64,000 bases of DNA from assembly GCF_039941195.1 (NCBI RefSeq), contig NZ_JBDVFA010000098.1, positions 62,001 to 126,000 on the forward strand, written 5' to 3'. The DNA is from Aurantibacter_A sp039941195. GTDB taxonomy: Bacteria; Bacteroidota; Bacteroidia; Flavobacteriales; Flavobacteriaceae. Of the stretch, positions 17,406 through 25,938 are shown piece after piece. Below the pieces are notes generated by a model. That model worked only from the letters and a program-made list of their open reading frames with translations. It was not told where the DNA came from and did not search any database. The number at the start of each line of letters is the position of its first letter. Position 1 is the stretch's first letter. Both the position numbers and the translations under genes were made by a program.

Positions 17406-18518
17406 TTAAATAGTTATTTTTCGATTTCTTGCTAATACTTCCCAATTGTTTGAAACAATATTATCTTTTATTACTACAAGTTCTTCATATAAATTAACTG
17501 TCGGACAAATATGATATGGAATAGCTAAAAAAGGTTCACCTATTTGATATATAGAAGTATCAGGAACGCGCACTATTAAATGCTCCTCAAATTGATTAAC
17601 GACAACTCCGTTTTCTAAGTTCAAAATTTCGACTCGAGGCAATGGCGGATCCGATGCAGTAGCTTTTGTACCCAAATCAAAGCACATTGTTGTTTTATTA
17701 ATTATAGAGATAACCCGAGTTAAAATTGTTGCCGCTGGTGTGAAAGGCATCTCAGCGAAGGAAGAACCATAACCTGCATCCCAAAAAAAGAAAGTTCCCG
17801 GACTACACTCTACTTCCTCCTGTTTTGCATAAAAAGGAAAAGAAGGAGAACCTCCAATTACCATTGTTAATTTTCTATTTATTTGCTTTTCGGTATTTTT
17901 CCGTAATTCGCTAACATCGTTAAATATCGCATCGGTTTGACTCTTTCTAACTTCTATTTGAGAAGCATGAACGTGCCCATCATATATATGAAGACCTTTT
18001 ATTTGTATTCCTTGAAATTTATCGATTTCCTTAATTAGTTCAAATGCTTCATTTGTTTTTATTCCTGTACGATCCATACCAACATTAACATCGATAAAAA
18101 CAGTTAATGGTTCTTTTTCAAAGAAATTTGAAAGCATTTTTGCAGATACACTATTATCAACAAGGGCAGAAAAATTGGTTTCAGGAAATTTTTGTCTTAA
18201 TGCTGAAAAACGATTAGCCTTGGTTTTAGAAAGTTGATAACTCAATAAAACATCTTTTGCACCTGCCAAACCTAAAAGTTCGGCTTCTGCAATAGTACTG
18301 CATTTAAATCGGTCGACTCCCTTAGATAAAGCCATTCGAACTACTTCAATACATTTAACAGTCTTTATATGCGGTCTAAGAAATGTATTTTTGGAGCTAG
18401 AAACCATATGTAAGGCATTATCAATATTCTTTTCTACAATCTCTGGAAAAACCAATAAAGCAGGTGAATCGATTGCCGAAACTTCTTTAATTTTATAAAG
18501 TTTTGAATTTGTAATCAT
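17406..18518 (-). CDS. D-threonine aldolase / D-serine dehydratase-like PLP enzyme (DSD1 family)
   Basis: A fold-type III PLP protein of 370 residues. Near the N-terminus FLRPHIKTVKCIEV carries the PLP lysine; the middle has DVNVGMDRTGI and GLHIYDGHVHASQ; the C-terminal metal site includes the DLGTKATASD segment and AIPYHICPTVNLYEE, whose His and Cys match the zinc ligands of this family. Members either cleave D-3-hydroxy amino acids (aldolase) or dehydrate D-serine or D-threo-hydroxyaspartate. The adjoining RidA gene (1-base overlap TAATG) favours the dehydratase, which releases an enamine. Confidence 0.88.
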   Translation of the reverse strand: MITNSKLYKIKEVSAIDSPALLVFPEIVEKNIDNALHMVSSSKNTFLRPHIKTVKCIEVVRMALSKGVDRFKCSTIAEAELLGLAGAKDVLLSYQLSKTKANRFSALRQKFPETNFSALVDNSVSAKMLSNFFEKEPLTVFIDVNVGMDRTGIKTNEAFELIKEIDKFQGIQIKGLHIYDGHVHASQIEVRKSQTDAIFNDVSELRKNTEKQINRKLTMVIGGSPSFPFYAKQEEVECSPGTFFFWDAGYGSSFAEMPFTPAATILTRVISIINKTTMCFDLGTKATASDPPLPRVEILNLENGVVVNQFEEHLIVRVPDTSIYQIGEPFLAIPYHICPTVNLYEELVVIKDNIVSNNWEVLARNRKITI

Positions 18519-18910
18519 TAACTATTTGGCAATTTAAATACGATATCAATTTCTACTTTAATATTCTCACCTAATACAGACTGAACTGTAGTGCGTGCTG
18601 GTTTTATACCCTTAAAATAGTTGGCATATACTGCATTAAATTTATCGAAATCTGCAATATCTTTTAAATGAACAGTACTTTTTAGAGCATCATCCATAGT
18701 ACCACCAGCAGTTTCTACTATTTGTTTTATATTATCTAATGTTCTTTTTGTTTCTTCTTCTATACTCCCGAGCACAAATTTGCTAGAAGCAAAATCAACA
18801 GAGGCCTGTCCGCTTAAAAAAAGCATTCCATTATAGGCAACACCATCGGAGTACGCTCCAGTAACAAATTCTGGATCACGTTCTGGATGAGTAATTTTTA
18901 TTTTTTCCAT
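18518..18910 (-). CDS. RidA family enamine/imine deaminase
   Basis: 130 residues, the usual RidA size. RidA hydrolyses reactive 2-aminoacrylate-type enamines formed by PLP enzymes. It has the conserved Arg in KPARTTVQSV and a C-terminal EIDIVFKL. It is the first gene of the operon and overlaps the DSD1-like gene by one base, which suggests it clears that enzyme's product. The operon promoter must lie in 18911-19125, shared with the divergent AraC gene. Confidence 0.92.
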   Translation of the reverse strand: MEKIKITHPERDPEFVTGAYSDGVAYNGMLFLSGQASVDFASSKFVLGSIEEETKRTLDNIKQIVETAGGTMDDALKSTVHLKDIADFDKFNAVYANYFKGIKPARTTVQSVLGENIKVEIDIVFKLPNS

Positions 18911-19125
18911 AAGTGTCTAAATCGTTTTTAATTAAAACTATAAAATTATTTATCCTAATAAATTCTGAAGTACAATGACTTCATTTTCAAATTTATTTTA
19001 AAACAATCAATTTTAGTGATACCAAAAACTGATATTCTAATACAAATAATTATATTTAGCCTGCTAATGATATGATATCAAACAATAATTAGGAGGAAGA
19101 GTATCAACTGTGTTATATTAATCCC

Positions 19126-20001
19126 ATGGAAACTACTGAAATTCGATTATTTAAAGAATCTAATCAATCCTTTATCTATCATATTGAAGAAAAAGATTTT
19201 GGCATCTATCATCACCATCCAGAATATGAATTAGTTTATATAAAGAAAGGAAAAGGTGTTCGAATTGTTGGTGATAATATTAATGAATTTTCAAAAAACG
19301 ACCTCGTATTTTTAGGTCCTTATTTACCACACGTTTGGCGTTGTGATGATTCGTATAATAATGCGGATGGCTCGTTTTCCGGTAAAGGTTATGTAATTCA
19401 GTTTTTAAAGGAGTTCTTAGGAAAACAATTTTTGCAATTAACGGAAAATCAAAAGCTATCAACCTTTTTTTCCAAAAGCTTTAGGGGCTGTAAATTTTAT
19501 GGAGATACTAAGAAAAAACTTGTAGGCATAATTATTTCAATGCAAACAATGACTCCAACACAACGTCTTTATGCTTTATTGTCCATTTTAGAAATTTTAG
19601 GTACAACTGAGGAATACGAATTTATTTGTAGTCCTGCGTTTTACATAACCGATAAATCATTGAAAAATAATCCTTTGCATGAAGTTGTGGAATATATACT
19701 AAAGAATTTTAAAGAAGATATTAAATTAAAAGATGTTCTTGAAATTGCTAACATGTCGAACACCCAGTTCTTTTTAGCATTTAAAAAAACGTATAGAATG
19801 CCTTTTAAAAGTTATTTATTAAAGTTACGTATCGGTTATGCTTGCAGATTATTGGCCGACCCACTACGCAATGTTTCTCAAATTGCTTACGAATCTGGAT
19901 TTGAAAACCTTTCTAATTTCAATAGACACTTCAAGTCGATTAACCAATGTACGCCTACAGCCTACAGAAAGAAGCTCGAGCGAAAAGTGTTAACAAATTA
20001 A
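19126..20001 (+). CDS. AraC family transcriptional regulator with cupin sensor domain
   Basis: 291 residues: an N-terminal cupin-like ligand pocket (GIYHHHPEYELVYIKKGKGVRIVGD, with the run of His) and a C-terminal double helix-turn-helix (IKLKDVLEIANMSNTQFFLAFKK; VSQIAYESGFENLSNFNRHFKS). It is divergent from the RidA operon across 215 bases, the classic layout for a local activator responding to the pathway substrate. A strong AGGAGG lies 27 bases before the ATG, farther than a normal ribosome site. Confidence 0.92.
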   Translation: METTEIRLFKESNQSFIYHIEEKDFGIYHHHPEYELVYIKKGKGVRIVGDNINEFSKNDLVFLGPYLPHVWRCDDSYNNADGSFSGKGYVIQFLKEFLGKQFLQLTENQKLSTFFSKSFRGCKFYGDTKKKLVGIIISMQTMTPTQRLYALLSILEILGTTEEYEFICSPAFYITDKSLKNNPLHEVVEYILKNFKEDIKLKDVLEIANMSNTQFFLAFKKTYRMPFKSYLLKLRIGYACRLLADPLRNVSQIAYESGFENLSNFNRHFKSINQCTPTAYRKKLERKVLTN

Positions 20002-20015
20002 AGCTACCTCAAACT

Positions 20016-22190
20016 CTAATTAATCCATTCTGCATATAACTCATCGTATTTGGCATTAGGCAATAGCGGTTTAATAACAAATTGTTCCTTAGCTATATTC
20101 ATGTTATAAACCTTCTTTATAAATGTGATTTCTCTACTTAATTTTTTATTAAGAATTTGCCCCCCAGCACCATTGGTTTCGCCAATCATCAGTAGTTTTC
20201 TAGGTACCAAAGTTGCTCTTAAATCTGGCAAATCGTATGCTGTTAAAGCTCCAGGAACTAAGCTATTTACATATTTTGGAGCATACATACGCGTAGAAGC
20301 TATAGTTGCATAAGAACTATAAGGTTGAATAAGTGCTATTCGTTCAATAGAAAGATTGAACGCAGAAGCATGAAGTAGTGTTGGGCACAATGTTCCCTTA
20401 GCTACTCCATAAATTTTAGTAGTAGGGTCGTTGAACTCCAACAACTTTATAAGTCTATTTACATCACCAGCTTGAATACCAACAATACTCCTACCTATAA
20501 GGACAGAACCAAACCAAACGTTATAATTGATTCCTTCAAGTTCGGAATCCATTCTAAAATTAACTGGTCCTACCTCACCTACTCCAAGTAAGTCAGGAGC
20601 CAAAACTGTAAATCCATTCTTTACAAACCATTCTATTTCACGGCCCTCGTCCGCCTCGGCAGACTTTCCTGAAGGATTCAGATATACTAAAGATTTGCCA
20701 TTGGACACATCTGGTTTAAATAAAAGATAAGGAATTACATAATCCCCTTCTCCTTTTACAAATTTCATATCAATCGTATATCCTACACGGTTTATACGCC
20801 CTGTAAGCACAGGTTTATCAATTTCGGTAGGCTCTACGTACCCAGAAAGTTTTTTTGCAACATTTAACACTGATGAAAGATGGTCCTTAAGGTTGTTTCT
20901 TTCTTGATTAAGTGTGTCTATTAATCTATCAACATTTTTCTTATTCAGGCTAAAAATCGTTTCTCCTGTAAAAGAAGTGGAGACCTGTCCTGTATCAGTA
21001 ACCTGCATTTCTTCGGGACTTAAGAATTCTACCTCTAAATCTTCTGAGCTTCCTGGGTTATTCAAATATTTTTGAAAAAAAGCATACATAGCCTCCCTAT
21101 TATTCTTAGTACTTTTATGTGCCGGAAAAACATCTACAGTAAAATTAAAACTGTCCGATTTTCCATAAGCATTATAAATATTGGATACCTCATCGGCAGT
21201 TTCTTGAAATCCCTGAACACTAAAAAAATCACCCGTTGTAGCTAAAATAAGTGCTGGTTTTGGAGCTCTTACAGCTAATAGATCTGCATGGTCTAATCCA
21301 CGAGCAATACCACTAAAGAGGTTCTGCTCCCCATCTTGTGGGCCAATAGATTGAAATAATCTCGTGTAATTTGTGATATAATTTTCAGGTGCAACAGCTA
21401 AAATACGTTCGTCAAAAGCGGCTATTTGTGATGCTTGTGTACCACCACCGGAGCGACCCGTAATTCCAATTCTCTCAGAATCAACTTCCTTCCTACTTAG
21501 AAGGTAATCAACAGCTCTAATACCATCCCAAATCATATAACTTGCTTGTGAACTACCTGTTATAAAGGCTTGTGCTCCTGAATAAGAATGACTCTTTGTA
21601 GTAACATAAGATTTTGATTCTGGTTGATCAAAATATTCCTGACGTTCTCCCTGCCCAACCGGATCAAATGCAAACACTATGAATCCTTTTTTTACGAGGT
21701 TCAATATAATTTGTTGGTAAGCTGCATGATACCCATCTTTCGTATGTCCACTAGTGTAAATTATTGCTGGTGCTTTAGTTCCTTTTTTAATCCCTTTTGG
21801 AAGAAACAAAGAAGAAGAAACATAAAACTTTGGTTGCGATTCGAAAATAACATGCTCAACACTGTAGTCAGTTTTATCTACCTTTCTTATAATTTTAGCA
21901 TTCAATGCTGTTTTTTTTGGAAAAGGACCCACAATATCTAGTAATGTCTTTTTTACAATGGTTTGTCTTGCTTTCCATTCAGATAATGTATTTAAACTAG
22001 CGATGTTTTCTTCCCGCTTTTCAAGCTGCTTATAAGCCTGTTCTGCAATATGAAAATATTGAGCATTTGGAGCATCTTTATAAGTGATCCAATTTTTTAT
22101 CACTGAAATATTTTCTTGAGCATAAATTCCTCGAATCGACACCATTACTATAAATACAATTGAACTAAAATACAGCTTAAAATTTCTCAT
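20016..22190 (-). CDS. Exported alpha/beta hydrolase, acetylxylan-esterase-like, tandem domains
   Basis: 724 residues with a Sec signal peptide ending IRGIYAQ. The first hydrolase domain (~60-370) has the oxyanion and nucleophile segment GITGRSGGGTQASQIAAF with Ser in G-x-S-x-G, and DVFPAHKST for the His region. A second domain (~440-715) keeps the fold pattern (VYLNPSGKSA, FTVLAPDLLGVGEVG) but has GVAKGT where the nucleophile elbow should be, so it is probably inactive. It likely deacylates an ester or glycan in the periplasm. It converges on the AraC gene with 14 bases between stops. Confidence 0.85.
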   Translation of the reverse strand: MRNFKLYFSSIVFIVMVSIRGIYAQENISVIKNWITYKDAPNAQYFHIAEQAYKQLEKREENIASLNTLSEWKARQTIVKKTLLDIVGPFPKKTALNAKIIRKVDKTDYSVEHVIFESQPKFYVSSSLFLPKGIKKGTKAPAIIYTSGHTKDGYHAAYQQIILNLVKKGFIVFAFDPVGQGERQEYFDQPESKSYVTTKSHSYSGAQAFITGSSQASYMIWDGIRAVDYLLSRKEVDSERIGITGRSGGGTQASQIAAFDERILAVAPENYITNYTRLFQSIGPQDGEQNLFSGIARGLDHADLLAVRAPKPALILATTGDFFSVQGFQETADEVSNIYNAYGKSDSFNFTVDVFPAHKSTKNNREAMYAFFQKYLNNPGSSEDLEVEFLSPEEMQVTDTGQVSTSFTGETIFSLNKKNVDRLIDTLNQERNNLKDHLSSVLNVAKKLSGYVEPTEIDKPVLTGRINRVGYTIDMKFVKGEGDYVIPYLLFKPDVSNGKSLVYLNPSGKSAEADEGREIEWFVKNGFTVLAPDLLGVGEVGPVNFRMDSELEGINYNVWFGSVLIGRSIVGIQAGDVNRLIKLLEFNDPTTKIYGVAKGTLCPTLLHASAFNLSIERIALIQPYSSYATIASTRMYAPKYVNSLVPGALTAYDLPDLRATLVPRKLLMIGETNGAGGQILNKKLSREITFIKKVYNMNIAKEQFVIKPLLPNAKYDELYAEWIN

Positions 22191-22451
22191 TGATATTATT
22201 AAATTTCATATCAAATTAAAATTATATTTCTTCAAAAACAAAGTTATATTCGAATCATACAAAAAGCTATCAATTACTTATAAAAAAAGGTTTTTGTCAA
22301 TAAAATTATTAAGTTTAAAAGCTATTAAATTACATGAGAATTATAGAATAAATTATCTTTAACTTGTACGAAAATAAATGAGTTAATAAATTAAATTCGA
22401 GTTAATTATTAATCTTTAAAAATCTAATTAAACATTCAAAATGACGAAATA

Positions 22452-23192
22452 TTGAAAAGATTTGAGAATCAAATTGCAGTAATTGTTGGGGGAGCACGGG
22501 GAATTGGTCGTGCTATTGCTGAACGTATTATAAGTGAAGGAGGAATTGTGTGTGTATTAGACGTATTACAAACAGAATTGGATGAATTAATTGAACAAAA
22601 AGCAGTACAACAAGCATTTGCTGTTGACATTACTAACGAAAGCTTATTGGCAGAAACTATTCAAAATATTATTGAATTGCACGGCAGATTGGATATATTA
22701 ATAAATAGCGCAGGAATTGTAGGGCCAACTGCCACAAAAATCGAGAATTATAGTTCAATTGATTTTCAAAAAATCGTAAACATTAATCTAAATGGGGCTT
22801 TTAACGTAACTAAAGCAGTAATACCACAAATGGTCCAACAAAATTATGGAAGAATATTACATGTAGCCTCAATTGGTGGCAAAGAAGGTAATCCTGGTAT
22901 GGTAGGTTATACCGCAAGTAAAGCCGGTTTAATGGGATTAGTAAAAGGCGTAGGAAAAGAATATGCGGAGACGGGAATAACCGTTAATGGTTTGGCTCCG
23001 GCTGTAATTGCAACTCCAATGAACAAGGATACCAATCCGGAAATGCTAAAATATATGACTTCTAAAATTCCGATGGGTCGATTGGGCACCGTAGAAGAAG
23101 TTGCTTCATTGGTGTGTTGGATAGTGTCTAAAGAAGCGACTTTTAACACAGGTTTCATATTTGATATCTCCGGTGGTCGCGCAACATTTTAA
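22452..23192 (+). CDS. SDR family NAD(P)-dependent oxidoreductase
   Basis: 246 residues of a classical short-chain dehydrogenase: cofactor motif GGARGIGRAIA, NSAGIVG, catalytic YTASK near 155, and NGLAPAVIATPMN. No ATG gives this frame a start; a TTG at 22452 is the best. An ATG at 22441 lies 11 bases earlier in another frame and hits a stop after four codons, which would be repaired by a single-base change in the A-run. It is followed by a second SDR after 36 bases. Confidence 0.88.
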   Translation: MKRFENQIAVIVGGARGIGRAIAERIISEGGIVCVLDVLQTELDELIEQKAVQQAFAVDITNESLLAETIQNIIELHGRLDILINSAGIVGPTATKIENYSSIDFQKIVNINLNGAFNVTKAVIPQMVQQNYGRILHVASIGGKEGNPGMVGYTASKAGLMGLVKGVGKEYAETGITVNGLAPAVIATPMNKDTNPEMLKYMTSKIPMGRLGTVEEVASLVCWIVSKEATFNTGFIFDISGGRATF

Positions 23193-23228
23193 ATAGTAGT
23201 ATTTTTAATTTTAAGAATTATAGTAAAC

Positions 23229-24029
23229 ATGTTACAAATAGATTTTAGTAATAAACGATACTTAGTTACCGGTGGTGCAGGAACAGGAGTAGGGTCTGGA
23301 ATTTGTGAAGCTATTGCTGCCAGCGGAGGGCAAATATTACTCAATGATATAAATTTTGAAAAAGCCAAAATCGCAGCTCAGAAATACGAAAATGCTTTTC
23401 CAGTACCAGGTGATGTTAGCAGCCAAAAGGAAGTCGAAGAAATGTTTGCTTTAATTCAAAAAGAATATGGTCCAATTCATGGGTTAATTAATAACGCAGG
23501 GGTTGGTCTTCGTAAAGAAGCGCACATTGCAGAAGAATCTGATTTTGACCATCTTTACAATATCGATGTTAAAGGTGTATGGATGATGGCAAAAGCGTTC
23601 GTCAATCAATTAAATCGAAATAAAATAAAAGGTCATATAGTTAATATATCTTCAGTTCATGCACATGAAACTTTAACTAAATATGCCATCTATGCTAGTG
23701 CCAAGTCAGCGGTTGAAGGTCTTACCAAAGGCATGTCGATAGAATTAGGCGAATTTGGAATACGCTGTAATGCAATAGCACCAGGTTATGTTGATTCACT
23801 ACAGAATTGGGATGCAGCTGCATCTTGGACAGACGACCCTAAAGGTTTTTTCGAAGAACAACAAAATGATTATCAAAGCCTAAAACACGCTATAAATGCA
23901 AGAGATTGTGGAAATACAGCTGTATTCTTACTTTCAGAATTAGCCAACTCAATTACAGGGCAAACAATAATTGTTGATGCTGGTTTAACCAATTTATTGC
24001 ATGCAAATAGTTTTATACAAGATAAATAA
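23229..24029 (+). CDS. SDR family NAD(P)-dependent oxidoreductase
   Basis: 266 residues with Rossmann motif GGAGTGVGSGICEAIA, NNAGVG, serine in HIVNISSVHA and catalytic YASAKSA. It has a clean ATG. The sequence is only distantly similar to the preceding SDR, so this is not a recent duplication. Together with the first SDR and the small protein after it, it may oxidise a hydroxylated intermediate of the neighbouring catabolic genes; the substrate is unknown. Confidence 0.9.
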   Translation: MLQIDFSNKRYLVTGGAGTGVGSGICEAIAASGGQILLNDINFEKAKIAAQKYENAFPVPGDVSSQKEVEEMFALIQKEYGPIHGLINNAGVGLRKEAHIAEESDFDHLYNIDVKGVWMMAKAFVNQLNRNKIKGHIVNISSVHAHETLTKYAIYASAKSAVEGLTKGMSIELGEFGIRCNAIAPGYVDSLQNWDAAASWTDDPKGFFEEQQNDYQSLKHAINARDCGNTAVFLLSELANSITGQTIIVDAGLTNLLHANSFIQDK

Positions 24030-24033
24030 TATT

Positions 24034-24507
24034 ATGAAAAAAAATCCATTCGAAAACGACGCCGATAGAAATTACCTTTGGGAAATGCTTGTAAATAGAG
24101 ATATAAAAGCTTTTGTTCTTCAAGACTGGAAAATGGTTGAAAATGATTTTTTAACTGAAGGGTTCATGGGTATTGATGCGGGGAAAAACTACAATGTAGA
24201 TAAATGGGAACTTAAATATCCTAATCTAGAGGCCTACAAAAACGAATGGTTATCACAGGCCCAAGACTTTTCGAAAATGGAACTAACAGAAGACAAAGAA
24301 GAAGCTTTTCATAGGGTTACCGATATGCTCGATATCGAAATAAAAGAAGGTGTTGCCTTGCTTCATAAAAAATTCAGTGGCTCTTTTATTAAAAATGATG
24401 GTGAAGAAATACCCACAGATTGGCGTACGTTATATCGTTGCCAAAAAATAGAAGGTACTTGGAAAATTGTCGGATTTACTGGTTATATGCCACTAAATTT
24501 AAAATAG
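24034..24507 (+). CDS. Small conserved-looking protein, possibly NTF2/SnoaL-like
   Basis: 157 residues from the ATG at 24034; an earlier ATG at 24001 would overlap the SDR gene. Acidic, with no signal peptide and no membrane segment. The pattern (N-terminal helices NRDIKAFVLQDWKMVENDFL, then EGVALLHKKFSGSF and a closing TWKIVGFTGYMP) resembles the cone fold of NTF2-like proteins, which include small isomerases and dehydratases. I do not recognise a specific family. It lies 4 bases after the second SDR and converges on the second ceramidase-like gene. Confidence 0.7.
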   Translation: MKKNPFENDADRNYLWEMLVNRDIKAFVLQDWKMVENDFLTEGFMGIDAGKNYNVDKWELKYPNLEAYKNEWLSQAQDFSKMELTEDKEEAFHRVTDMLDIEIKEGVALLHKKFSGSFIKNDGEEIPTDWRTLYRCQKIEGTWKIVGFTGYMPLNLK

Positions 24508-24537
24508 TTATTAATTAAAATAGAACTCATGCTTATG

Positions 24538-25920
24538 TTATAGTATGTTTTCAACTATTTTTAATAGAGCATTCTTTATTTTACTTTCTGCATTCACTTC
24601 TAAAAAACTACTTCTAGCTCTCCACGTTTCGTAACCCCCTTTATCTATTTCGTGAGCAGGAGGAACGTAACCATCATAGGTGTTTGCCAAACATATTGTA
24701 AAGTAATTTTTCCCTTGAAGCTGCTTTTTAAGCCACAAACCAGTTTCAGTAAATATTTCTCCACCTAAAGCACCGATTATTTGGTCTCCAATTTTCACAG
24801 CCTGTAAGGCTGCTACATGTTTATTAGGATATTCATTTAAAAGAATTTGCTCTCTTGCATAGACCATAGCTATCCCGTGTTCATCTATTTCAAGAGCATC
24901 AAATTTATTTTTTGCCAATATATTTTCTGCTAATTGTAATTGCTCCTGATTTGGCTTTCTAATAGATAGTTCTACTTCATTATATTCAATTTTCAATTCA
25001 GGAGAATCATCCCATACCAAAGAATCAATTTGTTCATAAATTACTGACGCAAGGTCTTTCCCCATCATTTCGGTCTTAGCAAATTCTACATTAGGAAATT
25101 TGTTGGGTTTCTGGAAGTCCCAAGTATTTACATCAGCCCCAGTACCATAACTCATAATAGGTACAAAGTCATCTCCTACTCCAAAATTCTTCTTTAAGTA
25201 CTTTGCAAAAGTTCCATAAAAATCTGCTGTAATAGTGTCAACATCCCAATCTCCCGCATAATGCGAATTATAGTTCCCTAAAATTGAAATCCATTCATCA
25301 TCAAGACTTTTAACCGCCAGAAAACCGACCTCAGGATCAACTGGAGCAGCAGAAGAGATAATTTGATTTTCAGCGCCAAAAGGATTCGTTTTAATTTTAT
25401 CTAATTTTTGAGTAACCGGATTATTAGCTTCAAAACCATCCGTCATTAAATATCTTCTACATAATTGATATCCCGATAAACTAGCTTTACCTGAAGCGAT
25501 TTTCGCAGGCTTCATTTTTTCCAAAGCATCTACAACTGATTTTACAATTAAATCTGGTAATAAATTCCTATAATTGATATCGACAGCTCCTCCTAATAAT
25601 CCTGCCACGTTGCCAGCACCATGGGTATGGGTGCAGGCCAATGTTATATGTTCCATTTTTATTCCAGTTTTATCTGTTATCTTATTTTTCACAAGATTTA
25701 AAAGGTCTGATGGCATAATACATATATCCACCATAACAAGGGCATATAAGGTTTGTTCTTGTTTAAACACTAAAGATTTAGAAAACAAATGATCATGAAT
25801 AAATCGGGCATAATGAGAGAAAAAATCCACACCGATTATTGTTCCTTTCACAGGTGTAATATCTGTCTGGGCTACTCCGGCATAAAATAAAGACTTTTTA
25901 TGTACAACTGAATTTTTCAT
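24538..25920 (-). CDS. Neutral ceramidase-like hydrolase without signal peptide
   Basis: 460 residues. It has the same zinc-motif framework as the lipoprotein at 12485-13945: LACTHTHGAGNV and GNYNSHYAGD, then ALGGEIFTETG where the first has GLPGEIFNEFG. The N-terminus MKNSVVHKKSLFYAGVAQTDITP shows no export signal, so it should act in the cytoplasm. The upstream gene (19 bases) is an MFS carrier, suggesting import followed by amide hydrolysis. The substrate is unknown; ceramide itself would be an unlikely MFS cargo. Confidence 0.8.
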   Translation of the reverse strand: MKNSVVHKKSLFYAGVAQTDITPVKGTIIGVDFFSHYARFIHDHLFSKSLVFKQEQTLYALVMVDICIMPSDLLNLVKNKITDKTGIKMEHITLACTHTHGAGNVAGLLGGAVDINYRNLLPDLIVKSVVDALEKMKPAKIASGKASLSGYQLCRRYLMTDGFEANNPVTQKLDKIKTNPFGAENQIISSAAPVDPEVGFLAVKSLDDEWISILGNYNSHYAGDWDVDTITADFYGTFAKYLKKNFGVGDDFVPIMSYGTGADVNTWDFQKPNKFPNVEFAKTEMMGKDLASVIYEQIDSLVWDDSPELKIEYNEVELSIRKPNQEQLQLAENILAKNKFDALEIDEHGIAMVYAREQILLNEYPNKHVAALQAVKIGDQIIGALGGEIFTETGLWLKKQLQGKNYFTICLANTYDGYVPPAHEIDKGGYETWRARSSFLEVNAESKIKNALLKIVENIL

Positions 25921-25938
25921 ACTTCTACTTTTAAATAA

